A stretch of DNA of 64,000 nt from Paracoccus caeni. GTDB lineage: Bacteria; Pseudomonadota; Alphaproteobacteria; Rhodobacterales; Rhodobacteraceae. The notes beneath the pieces were generated by a model, which was not told the DNA's origin, ran no database searches, and saw only the letters and a program-made list of their open reading frames with translations. The position numbers and the translations under genes are program-made. Position 1 is the stretch's first letter; every line of letters begins with the position of its first letter. The stretch spans positions 310,001-374,000 of the forward strand of contig NZ_JAEPRQ010000003.1 of NCBI RefSeq assembly GCF_016629665.1. The letters are read 5' to 3'. Below are positions 15,867 through 24,780 of this stretch, in pieces.

Positions 15867-18800
15867 GGCGCGGCGGCGGGGATGTCTTCGACCAGCACAA
15901 GATCGGCGCCGGAACGAATGAAGACAAGCGGCATCAGCGCAGCCCGCAGCGCGGCGATTTGCGCCGTGCTCAACTGGGTGTCGCGCAGATCGACGATGAC
16001 GACCTCCTTGTGATCGCGGCGAAAGATGGCGCTTTGCACCTCGCGCAGGAACTCGGTCTGGTCATAGCTGCCGACGGGCGGGACCTCGACAAGCTGCAGG
16101 CGCGGGTCGCGGGCGGCGGCGTTCCTGACCTGTTCGGGACTGGCCTCACGCAAGGCGGTCTGGCGCTGCGTCAAGGTGGCCGAGGGCAGCAGATCACGTC
16201 GGGTGATGCTGTCGGGCGGTGGGACGATGTTGCGGATCACGTCAAGGAACTGGCGCATTTCCGGGCGAAGCATCGCCACAGCCGCAGGCTCGACCGGGTC
16301 GATGGTGATCAGCCGTGAGGCCGCGACCGAACCCGGCTCGACATCTGCGGGCAGCGGCGCGGTGCGAATGCCGAATTCCAGAAACGGCACCCGCTCGCCG
16401 TTGATGATCGCATCGACGGCATAGGTCGCCGCGGCAAGCCGGTTCTGGGTCGCCTGTGTGCCGATCTCGATCCGGTAGGCAAAGCTGACGCCGGGTGGGG
16501 CGTTGTCGCGCAGGGCGGCGATGTATTTCTCGATCCCGCGCCCCTGCAGTTCTTGGTTCACATAGACCAGCGCGCGACGGATACCGAAGGCGCTTTCCGC
16601 GCCAAGACCGGCCCCAAGCGCATGGGCAAGTTCGGTGAACGGCCCCTCCATCTTCGCCTCGGTATGGGTAAGCTGCGAGCGTTCATGATGCTGCCGCCGG
16701 ACACCCGGCGCGGCGACGGTTTCCAGCACCAGCGTATCGTCGGGCAGACGCCAGACGCGCATGCGTCCATCGGCCAGTTGCAGCACGACCCGGCCTGCCT
16801 TGGCATAGGGCGGGAAATCGTGACGGAAGGTGAAGAGACGGTTCCCGGCCTCATCCGTTGCCCGCGCACCGCTGTCCAGCCTGCGCCCGTCCACGATGAT
16901 CGTGCCCTCGCCCACCCGCAGCGTGCCGGTATCGGGATTGACCACATCGGGCCTTGCGATGCGATTGCCGCGCAGCATCGCCTCTAGCTGGTCCCATGAC
17001 ACATTCTGCAACTCATAATCGCGCGGCGCGGCGGAAAGCGCGTCAAGCTGCGCCTGTGCCGAGGGGTCGCCAGATCTGATCCCGGCGAAAATCTCGTCCA
17101 TGCTTCGTGAAACAGCCGCGCCATCCTCGCGCGGCATTGCGTTCAGAACCGAGGTCAGGAAATCCTTGTTGCCGACAGGATCGGGCGCAGGCGCGGGGCT
17201 TGGCTCGATCGCCAGATCCGGGCGCCGCAGAAGATCGTGGATGCGGGGGTCGCCACCGTCGGCGGTGATGTGGCTGACCAGCAACCGCTGATCCAGATCG
17301 AAAAGCCGCGCCGTCTGTTCGATGATCAGCAGCACCTGTGGCGGCACCGGATCGCCGTCGGCCATGCCGTCCAGATGACGGCGCGCGGCGTCCAGCCGCC
17401 GGGCAAGATCGACGCGCCCCGCCTCGGTCAGCAGGCGGGTGTCGCCGCTCAGACGCTCGCCAATGTCGATCTGGGACAGTTCCGCCGCTGTCGGCGGCCG
17501 GATCGCCTGTGGCCCGCGTGGGGTAACGGCCAAATCGTCGCCCTCGGTCCGGGCAAGCGTCATGTCGGCCTCATCAAGGATCGACAGGCCGTCGAGGCCC
17601 TCATCCGCGCGACGTCGGCGCATCGGTCCGCTTTCACCGGCGACGAAGCCCCGGCCCGGTTCGGCCCGCGCGACGGGATCGGAGAGGATCACCTCATGCT
17701 GATGGAACTGCGTTTCCAGCGCCACGAAATCGCTCATCATCCGGGCCTGAGCCTGCGGCGACAGACCTGCGCCGGTCATCGCCTCCATACGCTCAAAGAC
17801 CAGCCCCGGCAGTTTCTCCAGCTCAAGTTGCGCCTCCCATCCGCGCGAGCCGATGGTCATGCCAGAGCCCGACAGTTGCGCCAGCATGTCATGCCAAGCG
17901 CGGCGGATATCCCCCAGAAGGCCGCGATATTTTATCATCGCATCGACCGTCGCCATATGCATCGCAATATCCAACGGCGTCGCGTCCGGGCCGATGCGGA
18001 TATCGACGCCGATGATCTGCTTGCCGATCCGCAGCGGCTCGACCCGGACCGTGCGCCCGGTGAGATCGGGGTCGGGGGTGACGAAACTGCCCTCGCGCAG
18101 CTTGGGCGGCAGAACGTTATGCAGCATCTGAACGCGGGCCTCGTCGGGCATGACCCGTGGCGGCACCGCATCAGGCGACGGCGCGTTTCGGCCCGTCGCG
18201 GCGGCGGTGACATCCGCATCGGCGCGCACTGCAGGCGGAGGGGCCATCTGATCGGCAAGTTGCGAGGCGTCGCGCATCGCCGACATCAGCCCGCGTTGCT
18301 CGATCTCGAATTGCAGGCTGCGGCCATGGGGCGAGGCAAGGAAATCGCCCAGAGAGGCGTGCGGGTTGTCGTGGCGGTAGGTGCCGTAGCTGTCATTCAC
18401 CAGCCGGTTCAGTTCCAGCAGGCGACCCATGTCACCGCCCTCGCGCCAGATGCCGCGACCCAGATGGAAGGCCGATCCGGCCAGCGACATGCCCGCGCCC
18501 AATGTGCGGCCCATCGCGACGGATTGCACGATCGCCATGCCGCCGCCTTCCAGAAAATTCTTCAGCGGATCTCCCTGCCAAGTCTGATCCGCCGCAGCCG
18601 TCTGCACCAGCGCCGAGGGCAGGCTACCCGCAGCATCGCCAATCCCTTCGGCGATGAAATTCGCCACCGCCCGTTCGGCCCCCTCGCGGGTCGGAACCAC
18701 GCTGCGCCCGATCCGGGCCAGCACCCCGCCGCCTTCGGCCTGCGCCAGCCGTTGCGCCATGCCGGTGCGGCCCAGCCGGGCGGCAAGGGCAGGCAGACGG

Positions 18801-21800
18801 GTGCCGCGCGCCACGCCCTTCAGCGGCTCGATCAGGCGCGAGCCCAGACCGGCGGTGAAATAGGCTGCGACCGCATCGACCACGCCGACGGCGATGTCGA
18901 TGCCCACTTCCTCGATCCCGTAAGCCCCGCCCTTGATCAGCGCCTTGGTCGCCATCGTCGCCGCCGTCGCCGCGAGCGAGGCTGACACGGCAGCCCAGGC
19001 GGCGATGACGGCGGGGGCGGCTGTGCCTGCGGTCGCGACGGTGACGATGGCCCCCACCACCACGGCCACGACGATGCCCACCACCTGCGTGGCGGTGTCG
19101 GTCACGCTGTCGATCCGCCTGCGGTGATCCTCGACCGCCGCCTCGACGCGGCTCACGCGGAAATCGACCTCACCGGCCAGCCGCGCCCGGTCGGCGCGAC
19201 CCTCGGGCGTGTCGGGCCAGTCGGTGCGGTTCAGATCGGTGCGCAGATCCTGCAACCGGCTGAGTTCGGAATTCATCCACTCCGCCTCGCGCCCCGCCGC
19301 AGCCCCGCCCAGAACGCCGGTCAGATCCCGCGTCTCGCGCTCGACCCGGCGTTCTTCGCGGGCGATGGCCTCAAGCGAGCTTTCCGGCGCGCCATAGTCA
19401 TACATGTCAAGAATGTCCGAGGAATCCCGCCCGGACAATTCGCCGACCAGCATGTCACGGAACCGTCGGCCGGGATGCCGCCGCTCCCATTCCGCTGCCA
19501 TGGCGCGCAGTTCCGCATGGGTCATCCGGCCCAGCACCCGCCGCAACGTATCCTCGTCTGTGCCTTCGGTGCGGGTGGCGTATTCGACCTCTTGCAACGG
19601 GTCCAGCCTGCCGCCCTGATCCAGCATGTTGCGGGCCTTGTTCCGATCCTCGCCGGTCATGTTGGTCTCGACCACGAAGCTCAGCGGCCAGAAATACTTG
19701 TTCTCGTATATCCGGCCCAGTTCCTGCATCGAGACTTCGGAATCGCGCTGAGCCCCGTCCTCCAGCTCTCGTTCCATCTGGCGTTCCAGCGCCATCCGCC
19801 GCCGCGAGATTTCCTCTTCGCTCAGCGGTGGTTGCTGGGCGCGCAGATCGCTGACCAGACGGCTGACACGCATGTTGCGCGCCGGTCCCTCGGCCAGCCG
19901 CCGCCCTTCCAGCGCGCGTTCATATTGCGACCGCAGCACCTCGTTGATCTTTTCGTCCGAGGCGTAGAACAGCGAGGTCCGCTCGATCTCGATCTGGGCC
20001 GCATCGGCGCGGATCATGTCGTTGTCCTGCAGCGCGTCGGCATAGTCCAGTTGCGCGCCGCTCAGTTCCGAACGGAAAGCGCGCCGCAGGGTGGTTCCGC
20101 CGCCAAGGCCGGGCTCGTTATACTGTTCGACCCCGGAATAGCGATCCTCGAACCGGCCTTCGATCGCGCCCAGGCGGCGGCGAACCTCTGCCTCCATCTG
20201 CTGCGGCGTCCAGTTCTCGGCCCGCGCCCGTGCAAGCACTTCCGAACGGACGCGGCTTTGCACCTCGGTGATATCTTCCTCGGAGGTGCCAAGCCCCAGA
20301 AAGCCGCCACGCATCGCCTCGTCCAGCGCAATCGCATCGGCGGTCGCCGTATCGCCCGAGATCAGCGCCTGCGCCTGATCGATCTCGTTGCCCTCTGACA
20401 GGTCGTCCTTAAGATCGGCATCCAGCGTGCGGCCATACATGCGCAGATATTCTGCTCGGATCGCCTCGGCCTCGGCGGGGGTCTTGTTGCGCAAGAGGCG
20501 CATGATCGCGGCCTCGTCGGTGCCTGGCCCGGACATGGCGTCGTGCAACGCAATCGCATCGGCGCGGGACTGTTGCCCCTCGATCTGCGCCTGCGCCTGT
20601 TCCAGCTCATCGCCGCTCATCTCGTCTTCAAGATCGGCGTCGAGGCTTCGGTGAAACATCGCCATATACATCTTGCGCACCACCGCGCCCTGAAGCGCCG
20701 TCAGGCCGCGCAGGTTGTCGAAAATGCGCCGTTCATCCGTGCCGACCTGATCCATCGCCGCATGGACGTTCTGCGCGATAGAGGCGGCGTTGAAGCTGCC
20801 GCTTTGGGCGCGGGCGACATCATTCAGCTTGTTGGCGGTTCCGTGATCGCCCGCGCCGACCGGGGTTGCGATCAACTCGCGCTCGAAGATCGCGTTCGCG
20901 CCGGGCTGATGGTCGCGGGTCAGGTTGCGGCGCAATCGCGTCTCGGCGAAGTCCAGCGGATGTGTCCCGCGCGGCATGCGGAAATAAGCGGTGATCGCCT
21001 CTTTCTGTGCATCGGTCAGCCGGTCTGACTGCATCTCGGCGTTCAGGTCCACACCGTCGCGCACCATGTCGAAGGCCAGTTGCACGGCATCCATATCGGT
21101 GGCGATGGCGTCCCGGTTCTCGGTCCCGCGCCGGACGCGCCATTCCTCGTTGACGTTGCGCGCCTCGCCCAGCCAGCGGGTCAGCCGGGCGACGAAGCGG
21201 TCCCACCAGCTTTTGTTCGACAGGATCTTGTCCTCGGCCCATTGCCGCGCCGCCTCGATCCCGGCGCTTCCGGCATCCTGAATGGTCGTGCGGTTGGTCC
21301 GGGTCGTGATGTCGGCACTTGCCAGAGCCAGCCGGAAATGTTCGCGAACGGCAGCGATCCGTGCGTCCCGCCACGCATTCATCAGGACCGAGACATCCGC
21401 CAGCCGCCGTTCCCGCGCCGCATCGGACGTGTTGCGTTCAGGACGCGGCGCGGCAGGCGACATCACCTGATAAACCTCGCGCTGCGTCAGCGTGCGATAG
21501 CCGGAAAGCTGGTCGTCGCGCGCCTTGTTCAGCTCTCGCTCGCGCCGGTCATAGGCACGCTGATAGGTGGTGATCTCGGTCGTCACATGTTCGCGGAACC
21601 ACGCGACGATCCGGTCGCGCCGCCCGTTCACCACCTCGGGGTCCGCCTCGCCCGCGACGGCGGCCTGACGGTTCAACGTCTCCTCTTCGGCCGCATCCGC
21701 CGCACCTTCGATGGCATCGGCGGTGCGTTGTCCCTCGTCGGTGACCTCTTCGGTGGCGGTGTCGCCCTCCTCGGTCGCAAGCTCCTCGGCCTCTTCGGCG

Positions 21801-23188
21801 CTGCGCCGCAGCTGTTCCTGCCGCTCGGACACCATGCGGTCCAGTTCGTCGCCGGCAATGCCCGCCGCATCCGCCATCTCGCGCAGTTCCGAGATCAGCG
21901 CGGTCTGTAGATCGGCGCTCATGTCCTGCCCGATGGTTGGGAAGTTCCGCAACAGGACGCCGTCGGCGAAGGCATTGCGGCGCAGATCGTCCATCATCTG
22001 CCCGGCGGTTCCCCCCGGATTGGCCAGAAGCCGCGTGACCAGTTCGCCCACATGCGCGCGGTTCGAGGCGGAAAGAGGCGCAGGCCGCAGCGGTCCCAGA
22101 TCGGGCGAGATGACCTGAGGCCCGCGCCCCTGCCGGTCATCCGTATCCGGCGTTGCGGTCAGCGTTTCCAGCGCCAGCCTGACCCGTCGTTGCTCGGTGG
22201 TCTCGGCGACCCCCGGCGCCGCAGCGCCCGGCAGCGCCGCAAGATCACGCGCGCCGGGGGTGATCAGCACTTGAAAAAGGTCGTCGGCGACCGGCTCGAC
22301 CCCCAAGGGCGGGGCGGTGCCGCCGATGATCTGGCCCTCGACATCGCGCCGCTCCGAGTTGACAAGAACCGGCGCGGACTGATCCGGCAGCCGTTTCCCC
22401 GAGGCTGCCAGCACCGCCGCGGTATGTTCCGGCACCGGGTTCGGCGGTGGCGGCGCGGGCGGCGTGGTGTCCAACTCCGGCGCGGCTGGCACGGTGTTGA
22501 TCGCGTCCTGGGTCAGCCCGTCGCGCGCGGTCTCGTTCCGGGTTCGCGCACCGCCACTGGCCCGGCGCAGGGCAGACCTTCCCTCGGGCGGCACCTCGAC
22601 ATTCGGTTCCGGCAGGCCCGAAGCGGCGGCGCTGACCTGACCCTGCCATCGCTGCACGATCTGGCGCGCACCTGCGCCGCTATCGCCACCGCTGGGGGGC
22701 AAGGTTGCCGGGGCACCGGCAGAACTGCCGGTAACAGGCGCGGCTTCGGGAGCGGTGGCGTCAGGCAAAGGTTGATCGCCCTGCGGAAAGGCGGGCATAT
22801 CGACCGGCCCGGTCGGAAGACCCGGCACCCGGCCTTGCAGAAGATCGACCTCTTCGCCTGCGGGCATAGCCGCGGCGGTTCGGGGCAGGCCCAGCGGATT
22901 GTCGGCGCTGTCATCTGTCGCCGTTTGGGCGCCAGGTTCGGGCATAGCTGCCGGTCCGGCAGCGGGATCGCGCGCGGTGTCTGTCCGTTCCGGGTTAGCA
23001 AGAAACGCCGTCTCGGGCGGTATTGGTGCTTCAAGCATACGGAGCAGGATCTGCGCCAACTCGCTCCATGCGTCCTCGGTGGTGGTCTGATCCTCATTGC
23101 GGGCGTCGGCGATGCGATCCGGGCGGCGCGTGGCGGGTTCGGTATCGGGCCGATGCTGGGCGCGCGCCTGAAGCGGGGCGCGGCTCAT
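15863..23188 (-). CDS. Giant eCIS-associated protein (2441 aa) with annexin-like repeats and a hydrophobic segment
   Basis: The function is unknown; position in the eCIS operon suggests cargo/effector or a large structural accessory. The ATG at 23188 overlaps the tape-measure gene stop (ATGA); the longer frame to 23443 lies inside that gene and is rejected. Layout: residues 1-350 are Pro/Ala-rich and probably disordered; about 430-510 is acidic coiled coil; about 800-1010 contains annexin-like repeats with GT at 816-817 and 889-890, matching acidic cap residues E856 and D929, and a degenerate third at 967-968; a fourth lies at about 1209-1255 (EGTDEDTLRRVLGRMTHAEL). Residues about 1363-1420 are strongly hydrophobic (VVGIVVAVVVGAIVTVATAG) and Gly/Ala helices follow to ~1540. 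The C-terminal ~900 residues are mixed and unrecognised. No HExxH protease motif and no signal peptide were found. Confidence 0.8.
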   Translation of the reverse strand: MSRAPLQARAQHRPDTEPATRRPDRIADARNEDQTTTEDAWSELAQILLRMLEAPIPPETAFLANPERTDTARDPAAGPAAMPEPGAQTATDDSADNPLGLPRTAAAMPAGEEVDLLQGRVPGLPTGPVDMPAFPQGDQPLPDATAPEAAPVTGSSAGAPATLPPSGGDSGAGARQIVQRWQGQVSAAASGLPEPNVEVPPEGRSALRRASGGARTRNETARDGLTQDAINTVPAAPELDTTPPAPPPPNPVPEHTAAVLAASGKRLPDQSAPVLVNSERRDVEGQIIGGTAPPLGVEPVADDLFQVLITPGARDLAALPGAAAPGVAETTEQRRVRLALETLTATPDTDDRQGRGPQVISPDLGPLRPAPLSASNRAHVGELVTRLLANPGGTAGQMMDDLRRNAFADGVLLRNFPTIGQDMSADLQTALISELREMADAAGIAGDELDRMVSERQEQLRRSAEEAEELATEEGDTATEEVTDEGQRTADAIEGAADAAEEETLNRQAAVAGEADPEVVNGRRDRIVAWFREHVTTEITTYQRAYDRRERELNKARDDQLSGYRTLTQREVYQVMSPAAPRPERNTSDAARERRLADVSVLMNAWRDARIAAVREHFRLALASADITTRTNRTTIQDAGSAGIEAARQWAEDKILSNKSWWDRFVARLTRWLGEARNVNEEWRVRRGTENRDAIATDMDAVQLAFDMVRDGVDLNAEMQSDRLTDAQKEAITAYFRMPRGTHPLDFAETRLRRNLTRDHQPGANAIFERELIATPVGAGDHGTANKLNDVARAQSGSFNAASIAQNVHAAMDQVGTDERRIFDNLRGLTALQGAVVRKMYMAMFHRSLDADLEDEMSGDELEQAQAQIEGQQSRADAIALHDAMSGPGTDEAAIMRLLRNKTPAEAEAIRAEYLRMYGRTLDADLKDDLSEGNEIDQAQALISGDTATADAIALDEAMRGGFLGLGTSEEDITEVQSRVRSEVLARARAENWTPQQMEAEVRRRLGAIEGRFEDRYSGVEQYNEPGLGGGTTLRRAFRSELSGAQLDYADALQDNDMIRADAAQIEIERTSLFYASDEKINEVLRSQYERALEGRRLAEGPARNMRVSRLVSDLRAQQPPLSEEEISRRRMALERQMERELEDGAQRDSEVSMQELGRIYENKYFWPLSFVVETNMTGEDRNKARNMLDQGGRLDPLQEVEYATRTEGTDEDTLRRVLGRMTHAELRAMAAEWERRHPGRRFRDMLVGELSGRDSSDILDMYDYGAPESSLEAIAREERRVERETRDLTGVLGGAAAGREAEWMNSELSRLQDLRTDLNRTDWPDTPEGRADRARLAGEVDFRVSRVEAAVEDHRRRIDSVTDTATQVVGIVVAVVVGAIVTVATAGTAAPAVIAAWAAVSASLAATAATMATKALIKGGAYGIEEVGIDIAVGVVDAVAAYFTAGLGSRLIEPLKGVARGTRLPALAARLGRTGMAQRLAQAEGGGVLARIGRSVVPTREGAERAVANFIAEGIGDAAGSLPSALVQTAAADQTWQGDPLKNFLEGGGMAIVQSVAMGRTLGAGMSLAGSAFHLGRGIWREGGDMGRLLELNRLVNDSYGTYRHDNPHASLGDFLASPHGRSLQFEIEQRGLMSAMRDASQLADQMAPPPAVRADADVTAAATGRNAPSPDAVPPRVMPDEARVQMLHNVLPPKLREGSFVTPDPDLTGRTVRVEPLRIGKQIIGVDIRIGPDATPLDIAMHMATVDAMIKYRGLLGDIRRAWHDMLAQLSGSGMTIGSRGWEAQLELEKLPGLVFERMEAMTGAGLSPQAQARMMSDFVALETQFHQHEVILSDPVARAEPGRGFVAGESGPMRRRRADEGLDGLSILDEADMTLARTEGDDLAVTPRGPQAIRPPTAAELSQIDIGERLSGDTRLLTEAGRVDLARRLDAARRHLDGMADGDPVPPQVLLIIEQTARLFDLDQRLLVSHITADGGDPRIHDLLRRPDLAIEPSPAPAPDPVGNKDFLTSVLNAMPREDGAAVSRSMDEIFAGIRSGDPSAQAQLDALSAAPRDYELQNVSWDQLEAMLRGNRIARPDVVNPDTGTLRVGEGTIIVDGRRLDSGARATDEAGNRLFTFRHDFPPYAKAGRVVLQLADGRMRVWRLPDDTLVLETVAAPGVRRQHHERSQLTHTEAKMEGPFTELAHALGAGLGAESAFGIRRALVYVNQELQGRGIEKYIAALRDNAPPGVSFAYRIEIGTQATQNRLAAATYAVDAIINGERVPFLEFGIRTAPLPADVEPGSVAASRLITIDPVEPAAVAMLRPEMRQFLDVIRNIVPPPDSITRRDLLPSATLTQRQTALREASPEQVRNAAARDPRLQLVEVPPVGSYDQTEFLREVQSAIFRRDHKEVVIVDLRDTQLSTAQIAALRAALMPLVFIRSGADLVLVEDIPAAAP

Positions 23189-24777
23189 AGCGCCCAATCC
23201 TCTTCGTCCGAGCCGAAGGCGATTTCGACCCGTCTGTCGAGCCAAGGCAGGTAGCCCGGATTGGCGTCCAGCCCGGCGCGGCGCAGGCCAAGATCGATGG
23301 CCCCTAGCGGCAGACAGATGCGGATCAGCGTATCCGTCACCTCTATCCGACCGGGGATTTCCAAAGATGGCGCAGGCTCTGGCGAGAGCAGATCGTGCAG
23401 CGTGACGACCAGCGCCGCAACCGCCCATTCGGTCAGCCGCCATGTTTGATCTTCGGCCAGCGCGGCACGTCGCGCCTCGATCCGAACGCTTAGATCGGTC
23501 GTATCGGTCAGGCTTCGCACGGCGGTCAGGATCGCCTCGCAGAACTCATCGCGAGCCCATTCTGCGACCATGCCTTGCGGTTTGGGCCGCTGTGGAAAAC
23601 CCGGAGCGGGGAGGGTGGCGGCGGGGTCTTCATCGGTGCCGCTGGCGATGGCCAGCATCTCGGCCAGCGCTTCGCCTTCGGGGACACCGATCCGCCACAG
23701 CGCCTCGGGCATGCCCAATCGCAGCGCCACATTGAGCAGATAGACGAGGCCGCCCCAGCCGGTCTCGAAAACCTGCATCTGATCCGTCGATGCGGGATGA
23801 ACGGGAGGCACCGTTGGACTGTCGGGTGAATGCGGGGCGTTAGAGGGCTGAGGTTCCTTGTCTGGCGGAGGCGGGGTTGTCCGTGCTGCTTTGCGCGAGG
23901 TTTGGGTCGTGGACTGTTGCGACGGGCTGGTTGGCGCGGTTGGTTGGGACGATGCCAGCGGATCACGCCGTTGAGGGGTGTTCGGAGAGACAGCATCGGA
24001 CTTCGGCGTTTGCGGCTCTGCCTTCTTTGCTCCCTCGGAAGAAGGGATCGGCTTATCTTCGGGCGGCCCTTCGCCCGCCTGCTCGGGCGTGGCCGCTTGA
24101 GATCGGGTTCGTTTGCGCGATTCCTTGGACGTCGCCCGGCTCTCAGGTTCTTCCCTTGCCTGCCTTGCCAGATACTCCGCGATGCGTCGGCGGATTGACG
24201 GAGCCAGCCCCCCTTCCGCTGCTTTCACCAGTTCCCGCAGCATGGCGTCGGGCAGCGCGGTTAGAACATCCTCAAGCGCATTCGCCTGTTCGCAATGGCT
24301 CATCACCGCCTGCACGGTGCCTGCTGGCTCGCGAAGCACCGCGCCGACGGTATCGGCGGCAGGCTCGACCTGACCATCCGGGCCGGGTGCGCGACGAACG
24401 GCGGCGATCATTGCCGAAGCCAGAAACGCCGCGCGATCCGGCCACAGTCGGGCTTCGTCAGCGGTGGCATGCTGCGGGCTTCCGGGCCGAACGACGCGGA
24501 TGCCGTCACGCACCTGTCCCGCAAGGTCGCGGCCAAGCTGACGGGCCAAGGCGGCGGCGTCGCGGTTCTGCGGACCCACATTCAGACGCAGGCGCAGATA
24601 GGGGATGCGGATCACCGCGTCCGAGCCATAGGTGGCGTCAAGCTCGGCCCGCAGCGATTGCAGGACGGCTGGCAGGAACCGGCGTTCGACGACGTCCTGC
24701 AGGCGTCCGGCCTGATCGCGGCGCTGATCCGGCAGGCGCAGGCCAAGGGCCAGGGATTTCACCCGCAGCCCCGGCAT
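23185..24777 (-). CDS. Contractile injection system tape-measure-like protein (CIS_TMP type)
   Basis: A 530-residue protein. The N-terminal segment FLPAVLQSLRAELDATYGSD followed by VIRIPYLRLRLNVG resembles the conserved opening of the tape-measure protein family of eCIS loci, where a helix is followed by an I-x-x-L-x-L-x-L-G strand. Residues about 200-340 are Pro/Ser/Thr/Glu-rich and look disordered. The C-terminal third (FETGWGGLVYLLNVALRLGM onward) contains the W-G-G-L-x-Y-L-x-N motif common in this family. By analogy it would set or cap tube length inside the sheath. It overlaps the giant gene downstream and starts three bases after the stop of the preceding gene. The family call is by motif recall. 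Confidence 0.7.
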   Translation of the reverse strand: MPGLRVKSLALGLRLPDQRRDQAGRLQDVVERRFLPAVLQSLRAELDATYGSDAVIRIPYLRLRLNVGPQNRDAAALARQLGRDLAGQVRDGIRVVRPGSPQHATADEARLWPDRAAFLASAMIAAVRRAPGPDGQVEPAADTVGAVLREPAGTVQAVMSHCEQANALEDVLTALPDAMLRELVKAAEGGLAPSIRRRIAEYLARQAREEPESRATSKESRKRTRSQAATPEQAGEGPPEDKPIPSSEGAKKAEPQTPKSDAVSPNTPQRRDPLASSQPTAPTSPSQQSTTQTSRKAARTTPPPPDKEPQPSNAPHSPDSPTVPPVHPASTDQMQVFETGWGGLVYLLNVALRLGMPEALWRIGVPEGEALAEMLAIASGTDEDPAATLPAPGFPQRPKPQGMVAEWARDEFCEAILTAVRSLTDTTDLSVRIEARRAALAEDQTWRLTEWAVAALVVTLHDLLSPEPAPSLEIPGRIEVTDTLIRICLPLGAIDLGLRRAGLDANPGYLPWLDRRVEIAFGSDEEDWAL

Positions 24778-24780
24778 GAT

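Noticed and set aside
17237..20398. Several long plus-strand ORFs opposite the giant eCIS gene
   Set aside because: They mirror the codon pattern of the minus-strand gene and show no recognisable domain.
15863..23188. DUF4157-type metalloprotease effector
   Set aside because: I looked for an HExxH motif in the giant protein and found none.
23189..23443. 85-codon N-terminal extension of the 2441-residue protein
   Set aside because: It lies wholly within the tape-measure gene; the ATG at 23188 gives the ATGA overlap seen at other junctions of this operon.
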